A stretch of 64,000 nucleotides of DNA, taken from contig JBCDBR010000015.1 in NCBI GenBank assembly GCA_039183205.1, forward strand, positions 17,375-81,374, in the 5' to 3' direction. How positions within the stretch are numbered: the first letter of the stretch is position 1; each line of letters begins with the position of its first letter. The stretch is from HKCCE3408 sp039183205. GTDB taxonomy: Bacteria; Pseudomonadota; Alphaproteobacteria; Rhodobacterales; Rhodobacteraceae. A program made the position numbers and the translations under genes. The notes under the pieces are model-generated. The model ran no database searches, was not told the DNA's origin, and saw only the letters and a program-made list of their open reading frames with translations. This document shows, piece after piece, positions 51,133 to 60,172 of this stretch.

Positions 51133-51758
51133 GCCGCCGAGTTTCATTGGAGGATTTCGATGGCGCAGCGGCGCCGCCGGAACGTGCTGTCGAAACCCCA
51201 AAGATGCCGGAGTTCGACGTCGATAAGCTAAGATCGGAAGCTTACGAGGACGGCTACAAAAACGGTTGGGACGACTGCCATGCCGAACACATCAAATCCG
51301 AATCTGCGGTCTCGAGTGATCTGGCACAAAGCCTCAAAGACATGGAATTCACCTATCGCGAAGCACGTGCCGACGTTTTGGCGGCGCTGCGCCCCCTGAT
51401 CGATGCCATCATTTCGCAGCTTTTGCCTAAGCTGGCGACCGACGGGCTCAGCGCGATGGTCGCAAAAGAGCTGGTGCCCTTTATGGAAGATGCCGCCGAA
51501 CTTGAACCGGAATTACTGGGCGCACCGGCCATTTTGCCCATCCTGCAGAAGCTCGTCGACCAAGAGGACGGCTTGTCGGTGAAAATTCGGCCCGAGCCAA
51601 GCTTTTCGGTTGCACAGGTTTCGCTGCGGCTCGGTGCGGAGGCACGGGACATCGATCTTTCCTCGGCGGTTGAGGCCATCGGAAAAGAACTCGATCAATT
51701 TACCGCGCGACTGATCGCTGACATCGCGCCCAAAAACAGATCGGGAGACGGCAAGTGA
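51129..51758 (+). CDS. fliH: FliH-like export ATPase regulator
   Basis: A 209-residue protein in the fliH slot: an N-terminal region with DVDKLRSEAYEDGYKNGWDD, a helical stretch and a V-ATPase-E-like C-terminal domain (LPILQKLVDQEDGLSVKIRPEPSFSVAQVSLRLG). FliH inhibits and positions FliI. Conservation is moderate; context is strong. GTGA overlap with fliN. Confidence 0.85.
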   Translation: MSRRVSLEDFDGAAAPPERAVETPKMPEFDVDKLRSEAYEDGYKNGWDDCHAEHIKSESAVSSDLAQSLKDMEFTYREARADVLAALRPLIDAIISQLLPKLATDGLSAMVAKELVPFMEDAAELEPELLGAPAILPILQKLVDQEDGLSVKIRPEPSFSVAQVSLRLGAEARDIDLSSAVEAIGKELDQFTARLIADIAPKNRSGDGK

Positions 51759-52033
51759 CCGAAATCGACATCAAAAAGAGCCGGGCAGCTTTGCGTGGTG
51801 TCCCGATTGAGATGCGAATCTGCGTGGGGCGCGCGAACCCAACTTTGGCCGAGCTTCTTGAACTGGATCGCGACGCGGTGCTGCCGCTGGATACCGGGAT
51901 CGACGATACGGTGGAAATCATGATCGGGGATCGGGTCGTCGCAATGGGCGAGCTCATTGAGCACGAAGACGGGCAGGCCGGCCAATTGGCGGTTCGGCTG
52001 ACGGAAGTTGTGGATCTAGGTGATGCCGACTAA
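51755..52033 (+). CDS. fliN: Flagellar motor switch protein FliN
   Basis: A 92-residue SpoA (surface presentation of antigens) domain: RGVPIEMRICVGRANPTLAELLELDRDAVLPLD and VEIMIGDRVVAMGELIEHEDG match FliN. It starts with GTG inside the fliH stop. FliN normally tetramerises beneath FliM; no fliM is present in the window. Confidence 0.93.
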   Translation: MTEIDIKKSRAALRGVPIEMRICVGRANPTLAELLELDRDAVLPLDTGIDDTVEIMIGDRVVAMGELIEHEDGQAGQLAVRLTEVVDLGDAD

Positions 52034-52748
52034 GGCCGCATCGAGGTTTTTTGTTGCGGTCGTTCTTATCCTGCTTCCCCAGGTTGGCGTGGCGCAGGAC
52101 GTCACAATAGACTTTGGCGACGATGGCTCATTGACCGCCCGATCGTTGCAACTCATCGCACTGATCACCGTGCTCAGCCTGGCGCCGGGTCTGGCGGTCA
52201 TGATCACGTGTTTTCCGTTCATCGTGACGGTCCTTTCGATCCTCCGCCAAGCCTTGGGACTGCAACAATCGCCGCCCAACATGCTCATCGTGAGCCTGGC
52301 ATTGTTTCTGACGTATTTTGTGATGGCACCGGTATTCGCGGCCGCCTATGCCACTGGGATCCAGCCGTTGCTGGATGGACAAATCGAGGTCAACGAAGCC
52401 GTTGCCCGCACTTACGCGCCGTTCCAGGGTTTCATGGTCAACAGGGTGAACGCCGAAACCTTGGCCGGATTGGCCGATTTGCGTCCGCTGACCGGGCCGG
52501 CAGAAGACAACGCGTCGGTCCTGATCCCGGCCTTCATGCTCAGTGAGGTTGAACGCGCCTTTCAAATCGGGTTTTTAATCTTTTTGCCCTTTTTGATCAT
52601 TGATCTCGTCGTAGCCGCGGTCTTGATGTCCATGGGCATGATGATGGTCCCGCCAGCGATTGTATCTTTGCCGTTCAAACTGGCGTTTTTTGTTGTGGCC
52701 GATGGGTGGGCATTGCTCACCGGTGCCCTCGTTCGAAGCTATTTTTGA
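52023..52748 (+). CDS. fliP: Flagellar type III export gate protein FliP
   Basis: A 241-residue gate protein with a cleavable signal (ending around VGVAQ) and four helices. The FliP signatures SLAPGLAVMITCFPFIVTVLSILRQALGLQQSPPNMLIVSLALFLTYFVM and FLIIDLVVAAVLMSMGMMMVPPAIVSLPFKLAFFV are complete. ATG at 52023 overlaps the fliN end by 11 bp. No fliO was found, as is common in alphaproteobacteria. Confidence 0.96.
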   Translation: MPTKAASRFFVAVVLILLPQVGVAQDVTIDFGDDGSLTARSLQLIALITVLSLAPGLAVMITCFPFIVTVLSILRQALGLQQSPPNMLIVSLALFLTYFVMAPVFAAAYATGIQPLLDGQIEVNEAVARTYAPFQGFMVNRVNAETLAGLADLRPLTGPAEDNASVLIPAFMLSEVERAFQIGFLIFLPFLIIDLVVAAVLMSMGMMMVPPAIVSLPFKLAFFVVADGWALLTGALVRSYF

Positions 52749-52760
52749 AGGACCTACCCG

Positions 52761-53351
52761 ATGAATAAGCCAGCAAAGATCAACCGGGCCGGCAAGGCGG
52801 CGCTCTTGACCGAAATCTTGGGTCAAGACCAGATGGAGAGCTTACATCTCTCGGATGCAAAGACGCCGAAACACGCGCATAGCATGGACCCTGCTTCGCT
52901 GGCCTGGGCGCGCAACCGGTTAATCGAAAGGTTTCGCGAAAAGGGGTTTCTGAAAGACAGTCCGCCCAAGGCAAAAAAATCCGCCGGCCACGCAGGCGCA
53001 ACCAAACCAAAAGTTGACGACGCGGCAGACTTCACAGGACCGGGAAACGGTCTGAGTGCCCGCCTGGCCGCTCGGCTGGACCCAAATCGGTTGAGCGATG
53101 AGCATCCCGCGGTCATTGCACTCTTCTTGCGCAGCCAACCCGCCAAGATGCGCAGTGAAGTGCTGCGCGGCTTGCCTGGTGCGCAAGCCCGAGCCGTCAT
53201 GCGCGTCATGCGGGCAGCCCGCGGCGATCGGCCCGCAAGCCAGGGCAGCAAAGATAAGTCCCAAGCCGTCGCAGCGGGCGGCGAACAGAAGTGGACGGGG
53301 CCAAAACCCACCGCCTCCGAACGCAAGATCAGAATCCGCCGAGCCCGATAG
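52761..53351 (+). CDS. FliG-like reduced protein (candidate minimal switch/ring protein)
   Basis: A 196-residue basic protein. Residues 7-28 (INRAGKAALLTEILGQDQ...) look like the first helix of the FliG N-domain. Residues 111-150 (LSDEHPAVIALFLRSQP..., then EVLRGLPGAQARAVMRVM) align with the FliG middle-domain EHPQ segment that contacts FliM. The rest is low-complexity Lys/Ala/Pro linker, and a FliG C-terminal torque domain is absent. It lies 12 bp after fliP, where no other fliG or fliM exists in the locus. The FliG relation is my inference from motif similarity; it may alternatively be an accessory protein. Confidence 0.5.
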   Translation: MNKPAKINRAGKAALLTEILGQDQMESLHLSDAKTPKHAHSMDPASLAWARNRLIERFREKGFLKDSPPKAKKSAGHAGATKPKVDDAADFTGPGNGLSARLAARLDPNRLSDEHPAVIALFLRSQPAKMRSEVLRGLPGAQARAVMRVMRAARGDRPASQGSKDKSQAVAAGGEQKWTGPKPTASERKIRIRRAR

Positions 53352-53363
53352 GTTTGGCCCAAC

Positions 53364-54470
53364 TCAGCGCACCACGAACTCCGCATGAAGCGCACCTGCG
53401 GCTTGTATCGCGCTGAGAATGTCGATCATGTCGCGCGGGGTCACACCAAGTGCGTTCAACCCCGCGACAACTGCCGAAAGAGAGGTTCCAGCTTGGATTT
53501 CCGCCAACTGTGTTCCAGCTTCTTCTTCAATCGCGGCCGTGGTCCGGGGCAAGACAACGGTTTCACCTTCGCCAAAGGGGCTTGGTTGAATGGCAACCGG
53601 GTTTTCCTCGATCCGCAGCGTTAGGTTTCCTTGGGCAACCGCGACGCGTGAAATTCTGACATCTTCACCCATCACAATGGTGCCAGAGCGCTGATCCACG
53701 ACCACACGAGCGCGGATTTGGGGCTCCACCAAGATGTTCTCAACGAGAAACAACGCATGCGCAGGAGACGGGGCTCGCGTGGCGCCAACATCGAGACTAA
53801 CGGTTCCCGAATCCAGCATCCGCGCAACAGGACGCCCAAATTCTGCGTTGATGGCTGCCTCGATCCGTGCCGCGGTGGTGAAATCCGGGCTGCGTAGCGC
53901 CAACCGGATATTGGCCAACGTGTCGAGATCAAAGGCAACTTCGCGCTCCACCCGCGCGCCCGTCGGCACAATGCCAGCGGTCGGAACGCCTTGAACGACT
54001 TCTGCGCCATCGCCTTCGGCAGCTGCACCGCCGGCAATCACGTTACCTTGTGCGACCGCATAGATCTCTCCGTCTGCGGCGGTTAGCGGTGTCATAACTA
54101 ATGTCCCACCCAGCAGGCTATCCGCATCGCCGATGGCCGATACGGTAATATCGATCTGCGAACCCGCGCGTGCAAACGGCGGCAAGCTGGCCGTGACGAT
54201 CACCGCAGCGACGTTTTCGGGCCGGTATTGCTCGCCCGAGACATTGACGCCCAAGCGCTCCAGGATGTTGGTCATGATTTCTTCGGTGAACGGGGCGTTC
54301 CGAATGCCATCGCCTGTGCCATTGAGGCCCACGACCAGCCCGTAGCCGATCAGATCGTTGCCGCGAACGCCGTCGAAATTTACCAAATCTTTGATCCGAA
54401 TGGGTGTTGCCCAAGCGGGTGCAATCAGGATCGCGCAGCTTAGGCAGAAGGCAAGAAAGCGTGCGAGCAT
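53364..54470 (-). CDS. flgI: Flagellar P-ring protein FlgI
   Basis: A 368-residue periplasmic ring protein with a signal peptide (about 1-21), then IRIKDLVNFDGVRGNDLIGYGLVVGLNGTGDG, which is the FlgI signature, and ARVVVDQRSGTIVMGEDVRISRVAVAQGNLT. The length is normal. It lies 1 bp from the flgL stop and belongs to the flgE-flgK-flgL-flgI operon. Confidence 0.97.
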   Translation of the reverse strand: MLARFLAFCLSCAILIAPAWATPIRIKDLVNFDGVRGNDLIGYGLVVGLNGTGDGIRNAPFTEEIMTNILERLGVNVSGEQYRPENVAAVIVTASLPPFARAGSQIDITVSAIGDADSLLGGTLVMTPLTAADGEIYAVAQGNVIAGGAAAEGDGAEVVQGVPTAGIVPTGARVEREVAFDLDTLANIRLALRSPDFTTAARIEAAINAEFGRPVARMLDSGTVSLDVGATRAPSPAHALFLVENILVEPQIRARVVVDQRSGTIVMGEDVRISRVAVAQGNLTLRIEENPVAIQPSPFGEGETVVLPRTTAAIEEEAGTQLAEIQAGTSLSAVVAGLNALGVTPRDMIDILSAIQAAGALHAEFVVR

Positions 54471-54471
54471 G

Positions 54472-55476
54472 TCAGAGATACTCCGCCAGGGTCAGCCGTT
54501 GCAGCCGCGCAGTCATAAGAAAGAGTGTCTCAAGCTGCGTCTCCGCGGCTTGCAATTCGATCGCCGCTTCGAAGGGATCGGTGTTGACCATATTTGTCCG
54601 ATCGATACCAAGCGCCGTCTGCGTTGCGCGGTGCCGCGTCAACGCGTTCTCAACCCTGGCCTCGACGACACCCAATCCCGACCGAAGATCCGTGGTCGCG
54701 TCGTAGCCTTCCTGCATCCATTCACCGGCTTGACGACCCAACTCGGATATTCCCTCGGCATCAAATGGGCCGACACCGCGCGACAAAAGCGATGCCATGG
54801 CAAGCCCACTCAGTGTTCTGCGAATGGCCGGGTCAAGTGCAGTGATCTGGCTTTCGGCGACGTCACCTTCGCCGATGGTAAACCCTGTTCGTGGCGTCGC
54901 GCTGCCCTGGTACGCCGTCGTTTCGTAGCCGCCGCCAGGATCGGTGAAATAGCTATCGACGATGGTGATCATGGTGGCCGCGTCGACCACGCCAAGAAGG
55001 GCGGTTTCGAGATCGGCCAAAATGTCATCGGCAGGGGTCAATGCGATCACATTTGTTGCAATGCCTGCAAACGCACTGCGGCCGCCGATCTGCGCATTGA
55101 GGGCGGCCACAACCTGCCCGAAGCCATCCTCCGCCGCAATCGCTGTGGTGGTCAGTTGCGCCGTTTGACCTGTGCCGGAGGCGGCGATCAGACGCGGTCC
55201 CAACTCGACAACCTCACTTTGCGCACGTTCAAGCGCGCTTTGCATCCCGGCGAAGTAGCTATTGGCTAAATTGGCGCCTTCGACATAGCTTTCGGTCAGG
55301 CGCAGCCCGCGTTCGACGGCGGCGAGGCGAGAAAAATCGCCCTTGAGGGACGCGCCGATATCATCCTTGATCCCGGATGAGACCTCACCGGTTGTGCGTT
55401 GCAGCTCGGCCTGCGCCTGCGAAACCCGCGTGCGCGTGGCAAAAAATTGGGCAAGATCACCAATGGGTTGTGTCAT
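54472..55476 (-). CDS. flgL: Flagellar hook-filament junction protein FlgL
   Basis: A 334-residue flagellin-like junction protein. The N-terminal FFATRTRVSQAQAELQRTTGEVSSGIKDDIGASLKGDFSRLAAVERGL and C-terminal DRTNMVNTDPFEAAIELQAAETQLETLFLMTARLQRLTLAEYL have flagellin D0/D1 character. The middle segment is unlike the flagellin at 30327. It overlaps the flgK end by 4 bp. Confidence 0.92.
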   Translation of the reverse strand: MTQPIGDLAQFFATRTRVSQAQAELQRTTGEVSSGIKDDIGASLKGDFSRLAAVERGLRLTESYVEGANLANSYFAGMQSALERAQSEVVELGPRLIAASGTGQTAQLTTTAIAAEDGFGQVVAALNAQIGGRSAFAGIATNVIALTPADDILADLETALLGVVDAATMITIVDSYFTDPGGGYETTAYQGSATPRTGFTIGEGDVAESQITALDPAIRRTLSGLAMASLLSRGVGPFDAEGISELGRQAGEWMQEGYDATTDLRSGLGVVEARVENALTRHRATQTALGIDRTNMVNTDPFEAAIELQAAETQLETLFLMTARLQRLTLAEYL

Positions 55477-56933
55477 CCGATCGACCTTTGCAACTCTTCA
55501 AGCATGTCGTTGACGACTTGGATCACCCGCGCATTCGCTTGATAAATTTGTTCAATGAGGATGAGCCGTTGAAGCTCGGCGTCCGTGTTGACGCCTTGTT
55601 CAAGCTCTGCCTCCAGCAAGCCTTGCTGCCGGGCGGCGGAGAATGTCTGGTTCGTTTCGGAAAATTGGCGTTCACCGGAAAATACAGAAAGCAACTCACC
55701 GCCCAAAACGGTCATGCTGCGTTCGGCGGCGGAGAACCCGCCCGACACGGTGACCCGCCCATTTGAAAGCGCGTCCGACATGCCCTGCAGCAAGGTGGCA
55801 TCGCCAACTTGGCCAGGCCCGGCCGCGCCCAACCCATCGCGAATACGAAAAACCTCGCCGCCACGGCTGGGATCGACCAACGCGTTAACGGACAGGCGTT
55901 GCGACAGGCCCAATTCGTTTAGCGGGTCCGTTATTGCGCCTTGATCTGTGAACAGGCCCGGGTCCGTTGGCGCCCGCGTGGGATCCAAAGCGGGGGCCTC
56001 AAATCGTTCGGCAAGGTCGCGCGCCACCGCGTCGAGCTTTGTCTGCGCATCGACCGCATAGGTGTCGCGCACGTCAAAAAGCGCACGCAGGCGACCGCCG
56101 GTGAGGCCCGGCTCCCCTCCGCTCATCGGGATGGTGCTGCCATCGATCGTGAGATCGCCGAGTTGCACACCCACGGTCATTTCCGGGGTAATGATACTGG
56201 ATCGGCTGAATTCCAGCGTTGCGGGGTTTCCGTCCAAAAGCTTCACACCATCGGTGCTGAACAAGCGCAGACGGCCGGATTGATCGCGATATTCTCGCAC
56301 GGGAATATATTCGGCGATGCGGTCGACCAAGATTTGTTGCTGATCGAGAAGTGCGTTGCCGTTCCCACCGAAGCCCCGTGTCCGGACCAGCTGTTCATTC
56401 AAAGATTCGAGTTCAACAAGCGTGTTGTTGATCAGCGTCACCGCGGTGTTGATCTCCGCATCGGCTTCTTGACGCGCAATTTGGATACCGTCGGCCACGG
56501 TGTTTAGCCGGTCCGCCACAGCATCGGCGGCAAAGACGACACCGTTGAGCGCGGCATCGCTTTCTGGAGAGTTCGCTGCCGTTACAAGGCTCGATTCAAA
56601 CTGGTCCAACCGTCCTGCCAGGCTGCCGCCGTCCTCCGGTGTGCCCAGCAATTGTTCCAGCCGCGCGAAAAAGTCGGCTGCGGCTGATGCACGGCCGAGA
56701 TCGGCATCGGCCAGCCGACGGTTACCGGTTAGGATCGGATCGGAATTCCGTTCAATTGCGACGACACGTGTGCCAACGCCGTCGCCACCGGCAATGATGG
56801 ATCCGGTCACAACGGTGCGAACGCCATACCCCTCGGTATTTGCGTTCGAGACATTGTTGGCAACGGTAGAAGCCATTCGGCTACTTGCGGCAAGGCCCGA
56901 TAGCGCCGCGTTGAGCGCGGTAGATATGCTCAT
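55473..56933 (-). CDS. flgK: Flagellar hook-associated protein FlgK
   Basis: A 486-residue first junction protein. The hook-type N-terminus SISTALNAALSGLAASSRMASTVANNVSNANTEGYGVR and the C-terminal helix LEQGVNTDAELQRLILIEQIYQANARVIQVVNDMLEELQRSIG are present. It follows flgE by 12 bp. Confidence 0.95.
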   Translation of the reverse strand: MSISTALNAALSGLAASSRMASTVANNVSNANTEGYGVRTVVTGSIIAGGDGVGTRVVAIERNSDPILTGNRRLADADLGRASAAADFFARLEQLLGTPEDGGSLAGRLDQFESSLVTAANSPESDAALNGVVFAADAVADRLNTVADGIQIARQEADAEINTAVTLINNTLVELESLNEQLVRTRGFGGNGNALLDQQQILVDRIAEYIPVREYRDQSGRLRLFSTDGVKLLDGNPATLEFSRSSIITPEMTVGVQLGDLTIDGSTIPMSGGEPGLTGGRLRALFDVRDTYAVDAQTKLDAVARDLAERFEAPALDPTRAPTDPGLFTDQGAITDPLNELGLSQRLSVNALVDPSRGGEVFRIRDGLGAAGPGQVGDATLLQGMSDALSNGRVTVSGGFSAAERSMTVLGGELLSVFSGERQFSETNQTFSAARQQGLLEAELEQGVNTDAELQRLILIEQIYQANARVIQVVNDMLEELQRSIG

Positions 56934-56945
56934 CTCAGATCACCC

Positions 56946-58259
56946 TTATCGCTTGATATTGGTGGTTTCTTGCAGCATCTCATCGACCGTTTGGATGACC
57001 TTCGCATTCGAAGAATATGCCCGCTGGGTGGTGATCAAGGATGTCAGCTCTCCAGCAACATCGGTTGTGCTTTCCTCCAGCGCGAACCCGATGATGTCGC
57101 CGGTTGGACCATCAGCCGCATCCCACAAGAAGAAGGATCCCGACTCCGCTGTCGGTCGATAGAGCTGTTCGTCATTGGCCTCGAGCCCATTGGGGTTGGG
57201 CAGGTCAATCAGCGGTATCTGGTAGACAACACGCGTGATCCCGATGTCGAAGTTGGCTGAAACGAACCCGTTTTCGTCAACCTCAACAGAGATAAGGTTG
57301 CCAACTGGCGAGCCATTATTGCCGATTGCCGTTGGGGCAAAGTCGTCCGAGAGCTGAGTAAGCCCCGTCCCAGTTCCGACCGCGCCGATGTCGATATCGA
57401 TCGGACCGCGCAGCGCGTTGACGGTTAGAATGCCGGTCGCGGGATCATATGCCCCACCTGGAGCTCCCACCGCTTGGGAGACAGAGGCGATTGTACCGCC
57501 TGCGACGGTGCTGTTGTCAAATACGACCGTATATTCGCCGATCACTGTGCCACCTTGTGCGCTGTCGGTCATGGTCAGCGTCCAGGTGTTCGATGCCGGG
57601 TTGGCGGCGGGAACGGTTGGCGTAAAGGTCGTCAGGATGGATTGCGACGTGCCCAAATTGTCGAAGTATTCGACGGATAACTCTCGGCTTGCCCCCGGCG
57701 AACCCGGCAGCGTTTCGGTCGCCGGCAGGTTGACGCCGAGCGAGATGTTGGTGGTTGGTTCCGAGGTGAATTGGTTGACGTTGACTTGAACCGGTTCCAA
57801 CCCTGCGGATGTATCGCGCGAGAACGTCGGGATCGACCCGTCAGCGTTGGCCGGCCAACCCATAAGCGTCACACCGGTTGATGTCCGTAGATAGCCGTCA
57901 GCATCGGTTCGGAACGAACCGGTTGTCGTCAGAAAGAGTGGGAATTCACCTGTTGTAACGTCAACCGAACTGCCGGTTGTGACCGGTAAAAACCCCCGTC
58001 CGCGGACCGCCAAGTCGGTGGAATTGGACGTTGTGACCAACGCGCCGGGCTGGTCGATCAGGCGCGATGTTGTAACCCTCACACCGCCAGCTGAGTAGCT
58101 GCCGCGACTGTTTGAGATCACGAGGGAATGAAATTCTGCGATGGACCGTTTGTAGCCGAAGGTTCCGGCATTCGCGATGTTGTCTGAGATCGTCGCAAGA
58201 CGGGTGGCGTTTACACTTAGCCCCGCTACCCCGGCATTGAGGGAGGAAGAAATCGTCAT
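56946..58259 (-). CDS. flgE: Flagellar hook protein FlgE
   Basis: A 437-residue hook subunit: SSSLNAGVAGLSVNATRLATISDNIANAGTFGYKRSIAEFHSLVI, a central LAVRGRGFLPVTTGSSVDVTTGEFPLFLTTTGSFRTDADGYL and C-terminal ITTQRAYSSNAKVIQTVDEMLQETTNIKR. ATG at 58259 is chosen because the GTG at 58268 overlaps the AAAGGTG ribosome-binding site. First gene of the flgE-flgK-flgL-flgI operon, separated from motB by a terminator. Confidence 0.96.
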   Translation of the reverse strand: MTISSSLNAGVAGLSVNATRLATISDNIANAGTFGYKRSIAEFHSLVISNSRGSYSAGGVRVTTSRLIDQPGALVTTSNSTDLAVRGRGFLPVTTGSSVDVTTGEFPLFLTTTGSFRTDADGYLRTSTGVTLMGWPANADGSIPTFSRDTSAGLEPVQVNVNQFTSEPTTNISLGVNLPATETLPGSPGASRELSVEYFDNLGTSQSILTTFTPTVPAANPASNTWTLTMTDSAQGGTVIGEYTVVFDNSTVAGGTIASVSQAVGAPGGAYDPATGILTVNALRGPIDIDIGAVGTGTGLTQLSDDFAPTAIGNNGSPVGNLISVEVDENGFVSANFDIGITRVVYQIPLIDLPNPNGLEANDEQLYRPTAESGSFFLWDAADGPTGDIIGFALEESTTDVAGELTSLITTQRAYSSNAKVIQTVDEMLQETTNIKR

Positions 58260-58314
58260 TGCTTGCACCTTTCTGCTGCACCGACTGGTTGCGGCAGACC
58301 ATGCGCATTTGGGT

Positions 58315-58329
58315 TTAAGCCGTCGCTAA
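58315..58329 (-). promoter_or_regulatory. CtrA-like box upstream of flgE
   Basis: On the minus strand the site reads TTAG-CGACGGC-TTAA, one mismatch from TTAA-N7-TTAA, 56-70 bp before the flgE ATG and immediately after the motB terminator. It is the same spacing and mismatch type as the fliL/fliF box. Confidence 0.5.
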
Positions 58330-58330
58330 C

Positions 58331-58359
58331 ATATAAAAAGCGCCGGACATTTCCGGCGC
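58331..58359 (-). terminator. Rho-independent terminator of motB
   Basis: On the minus strand GCGCCGGA pairs with TCCGGCGC (8 bp, loop of 4) and is followed by TTTTTATAT. It lies 8 bp after the motB stop, separating motB from the flgE operon. Confidence 0.88.
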
Positions 58360-58367
58360 GTTCGTGG

Positions 58368-59204
58368 TCAGTAAATACCGCGCAATAGAATTACTTCTAA
58401 GCGATCGTTCCGGACCGAAATCGGATCTTCCATGATCGGGTTTCGATCGCCGTGGCCTGTTATCCGGTCAATCCGTTCGTCCTCCAAGCCCGCACCTTCT
58501 AGCAGGTTGCGCATGTACATGGCCCGGTCTGTCGACAAGACTAACCGGTCCTCTGAGCGACGGATGAGAGGTTCTGTGGGGACATGAGCCTCAACCGCAA
58601 TCTGGTTTGTCACAGTCGCAAAAAGGCCCGTAAGAACCGCGGTCAGCTGCGGCAGCCAAAAGACCGGCGTTCCTGCTTCATCAAAGAGCATCGCGTCTGG
58701 GCGCGAGAAGATCTCGATCACCAGTCCCTCGTCGGTCACCCGCGTTTGCACATGATCCAGGATCAATTCGACAAGTGCGCTGTCGCCACCGGCCTCAGCC
58801 AGGGCTTCGCCAATGCGGTCCATAACCCTTTGTTCCAAAGCTTCGTCGACCAGTTCGGCGCCCACAGTCCCGAGGTTTTGTCGCCCATCGGTCGGACGTG
58901 CATCGGTCGCGCCCGTGCCTTCTTGGGCGACCGAGTTTTCCGAAAACACGTCATCGCCGCCAAACGCGCCGTCGCCACCGCCAGAGACCCGCGTGATTGG
59001 GATATTGGGACTGAAGTAATCGGCAAGACCGTTTCGCTGCTGTTCTGTTGTGGCGTTAAGCAGCCACATCAGCATGAAAAACGCCATCATTGCAGTTACA
59101 AAGTCCGCATAAGCGACCTTCCATGCGCCACCGTGATGGCCGCCGCCAGAAACGACCTTCTTCTTTTTGATGATAATCGGGCGTTCGGGATCGAGCTCGC
59201 TCAT
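58368..59204 (-). CDS. motB: Flagellar motor stator protein MotB
   Basis: A 278-residue stator subunit. The single helix begins KVAYADFVTAMMAFFMLMWLL, with the proton-binding aspartate at D34. The periplasmic OmpA-like peptidoglycan-binding domain (about 155-275) includes TEPLIRRSEDRLVLSTDRAMYMRNLLEGAGL and RITGHGDRNPI. It is a single-gene transcription unit ended by a terminator; motA is distant. Confidence 0.95.
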   Translation of the reverse strand: MSELDPERPIIIKKKKVVSGGGHHGGAWKVAYADFVTAMMAFFMLMWLLNATTEQQRNGLADYFSPNIPITRVSGGGDGAFGGDDVFSENSVAQEGTGATDARPTDGRQNLGTVGAELVDEALEQRVMDRIGEALAEAGGDSALVELILDHVQTRVTDEGLVIEIFSRPDAMLFDEAGTPVFWLPQLTAVLTGLFATVTNQIAVEAHVPTEPLIRRSEDRLVLSTDRAMYMRNLLEGAGLEDERIDRITGHGDRNPIMEDPISVRNDRLEVILLRGIY

Positions 59205-59249
59205 GTATCGCAGCTTTCATTGGCGTGCCCTACCGGTAACAGCGAAGAT

Positions 59250-59266
59250 TAAACCGTTTGTTAAAA
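59250..59266. terminator. Hairpin between motB and the glycosyltransferase operon
   Basis: CCGTTT-GTTA-AAACGG forms a 6-bp stem at 59254-59269-region coordinates, followed on the minus strand by TTTAATC, so it could end the glycosyltransferase transcript. The overlapping TAAA-CCGTTTG-TTAA (59250-59264) also resembles a CtrA box for motB with one mismatch. The two readings are not exclusive. Confidence 0.4.
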
Positions 59267-59269
59267 CGG

Positions 59270-60172
59270 CTAGGCCAGCCCGGCCAAAGCTGCCAGTCCG
59301 ATGGCGGCCGTACCAAGCCGGCGCTGCCGATAGGCACCTGCGCGATGCAACGCCAGACGGGGCGTGCCCGCGGTCAGGCTATCCAATTGCGCATGACTTT
59401 CAGGGGTCAGGTAAGGCGTTACGGATCGGAGCGCGGCATGATGATCTGCCAACCAGCGCCGCCATGTGCCATTGGCCACAAGCTTGGCCCGCGTTATGCG
59501 CGCACCGAGGCCCGCATGCGCACCCAGAGTGCTGTTACCGTGCTGGCGATAGGCCAAGACCGGCATGGGGTCGATCACAATGGTCGCGCCGGCACCGGTC
59601 ATCAGCGCGTAAAGCCACCAATCATGAAATGGCGGGAGCGGATTGGGCATGGCCCTGGCCGCCAATTCTGACGCCGCACGGTTCAAGACGATCGTGTTGC
59701 CGGCCGTGATGTTCTGCACCAAGGCGTTTGAAAATGCCGGGATCGCAACGCACGGCTTGCGAGCCTTTAATGGGCGTCCAGCCGCATCGATCAACGTGGT
59801 TTGCGCCGCGTAGAGAACCGGTTCTTGCCGCGGCAGGCGACGCAGGACCGAGACGGCTCTGGCAAGTTTAATTGGAAACCAAAGATCGTCCTGGTCGGCC
59901 AAGGCCAGGCAAAAGGCGCGTCGGTCGGCGTGGCGAAGCATGTGCAGATAGTTCGCAGCCGGTCCTTTTCCGGGGCCTTTGAGCAGTCGGAGAGCTGCCG
60001 CAGGCCGTGCGCGCGCGAACCGTGTGACGATATCGACAGTTTCATCATGGGAGCCATCATCGGAGACCAGCATGGTCCAATCTGGCATGGTTTGACCCGC
60101 GATCGAGCCCAATTGTCCACCAAGATGCCGAGCGCCGTTGTGGGTGCCCAGTAAAATGTCGACCTCAGCCAT
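59270..60172 (-). CDS. Family 2 glycosyltransferase
   Basis: A roughly 300-residue GT-A enzyme: VDILLGTHNGARHLGGQLGSIAGQT, the first nucleotide-sugar aspartate in LVSDDGSHDETV, and the metal-binding segment LALADQDDLWFP. It resembles rhamnosyl- or glucosyltransferases of surface polysaccharide synthesis. The start at 60172 (MAEVD) overlaps the end of the upstream ABC permease gene by 8 bp; 14 further in-frame residues upstream are unlikely. Confidence 0.88.
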   Translation of the reverse strand: MAEVDILLGTHNGARHLGGQLGSIAGQTMPDWTMLVSDDGSHDETVDIVTRFARARPAAALRLLKGPGKGPAANYLHMLRHADRRAFCLALADQDDLWFPIKLARAVSVLRRLPRQEPVLYAAQTTLIDAAGRPLKARKPCVAIPAFSNALVQNITAGNTIVLNRAASELAARAMPNPLPPFHDWWLYALMTGAGATIVIDPMPVLAYRQHGNSTLGAHAGLGARITRAKLVANGTWRRWLADHHAALRSVTPYLTPESHAQLDSLTAGTPRLALHRAGAYRQRRLGTAAIGLAALAGLA

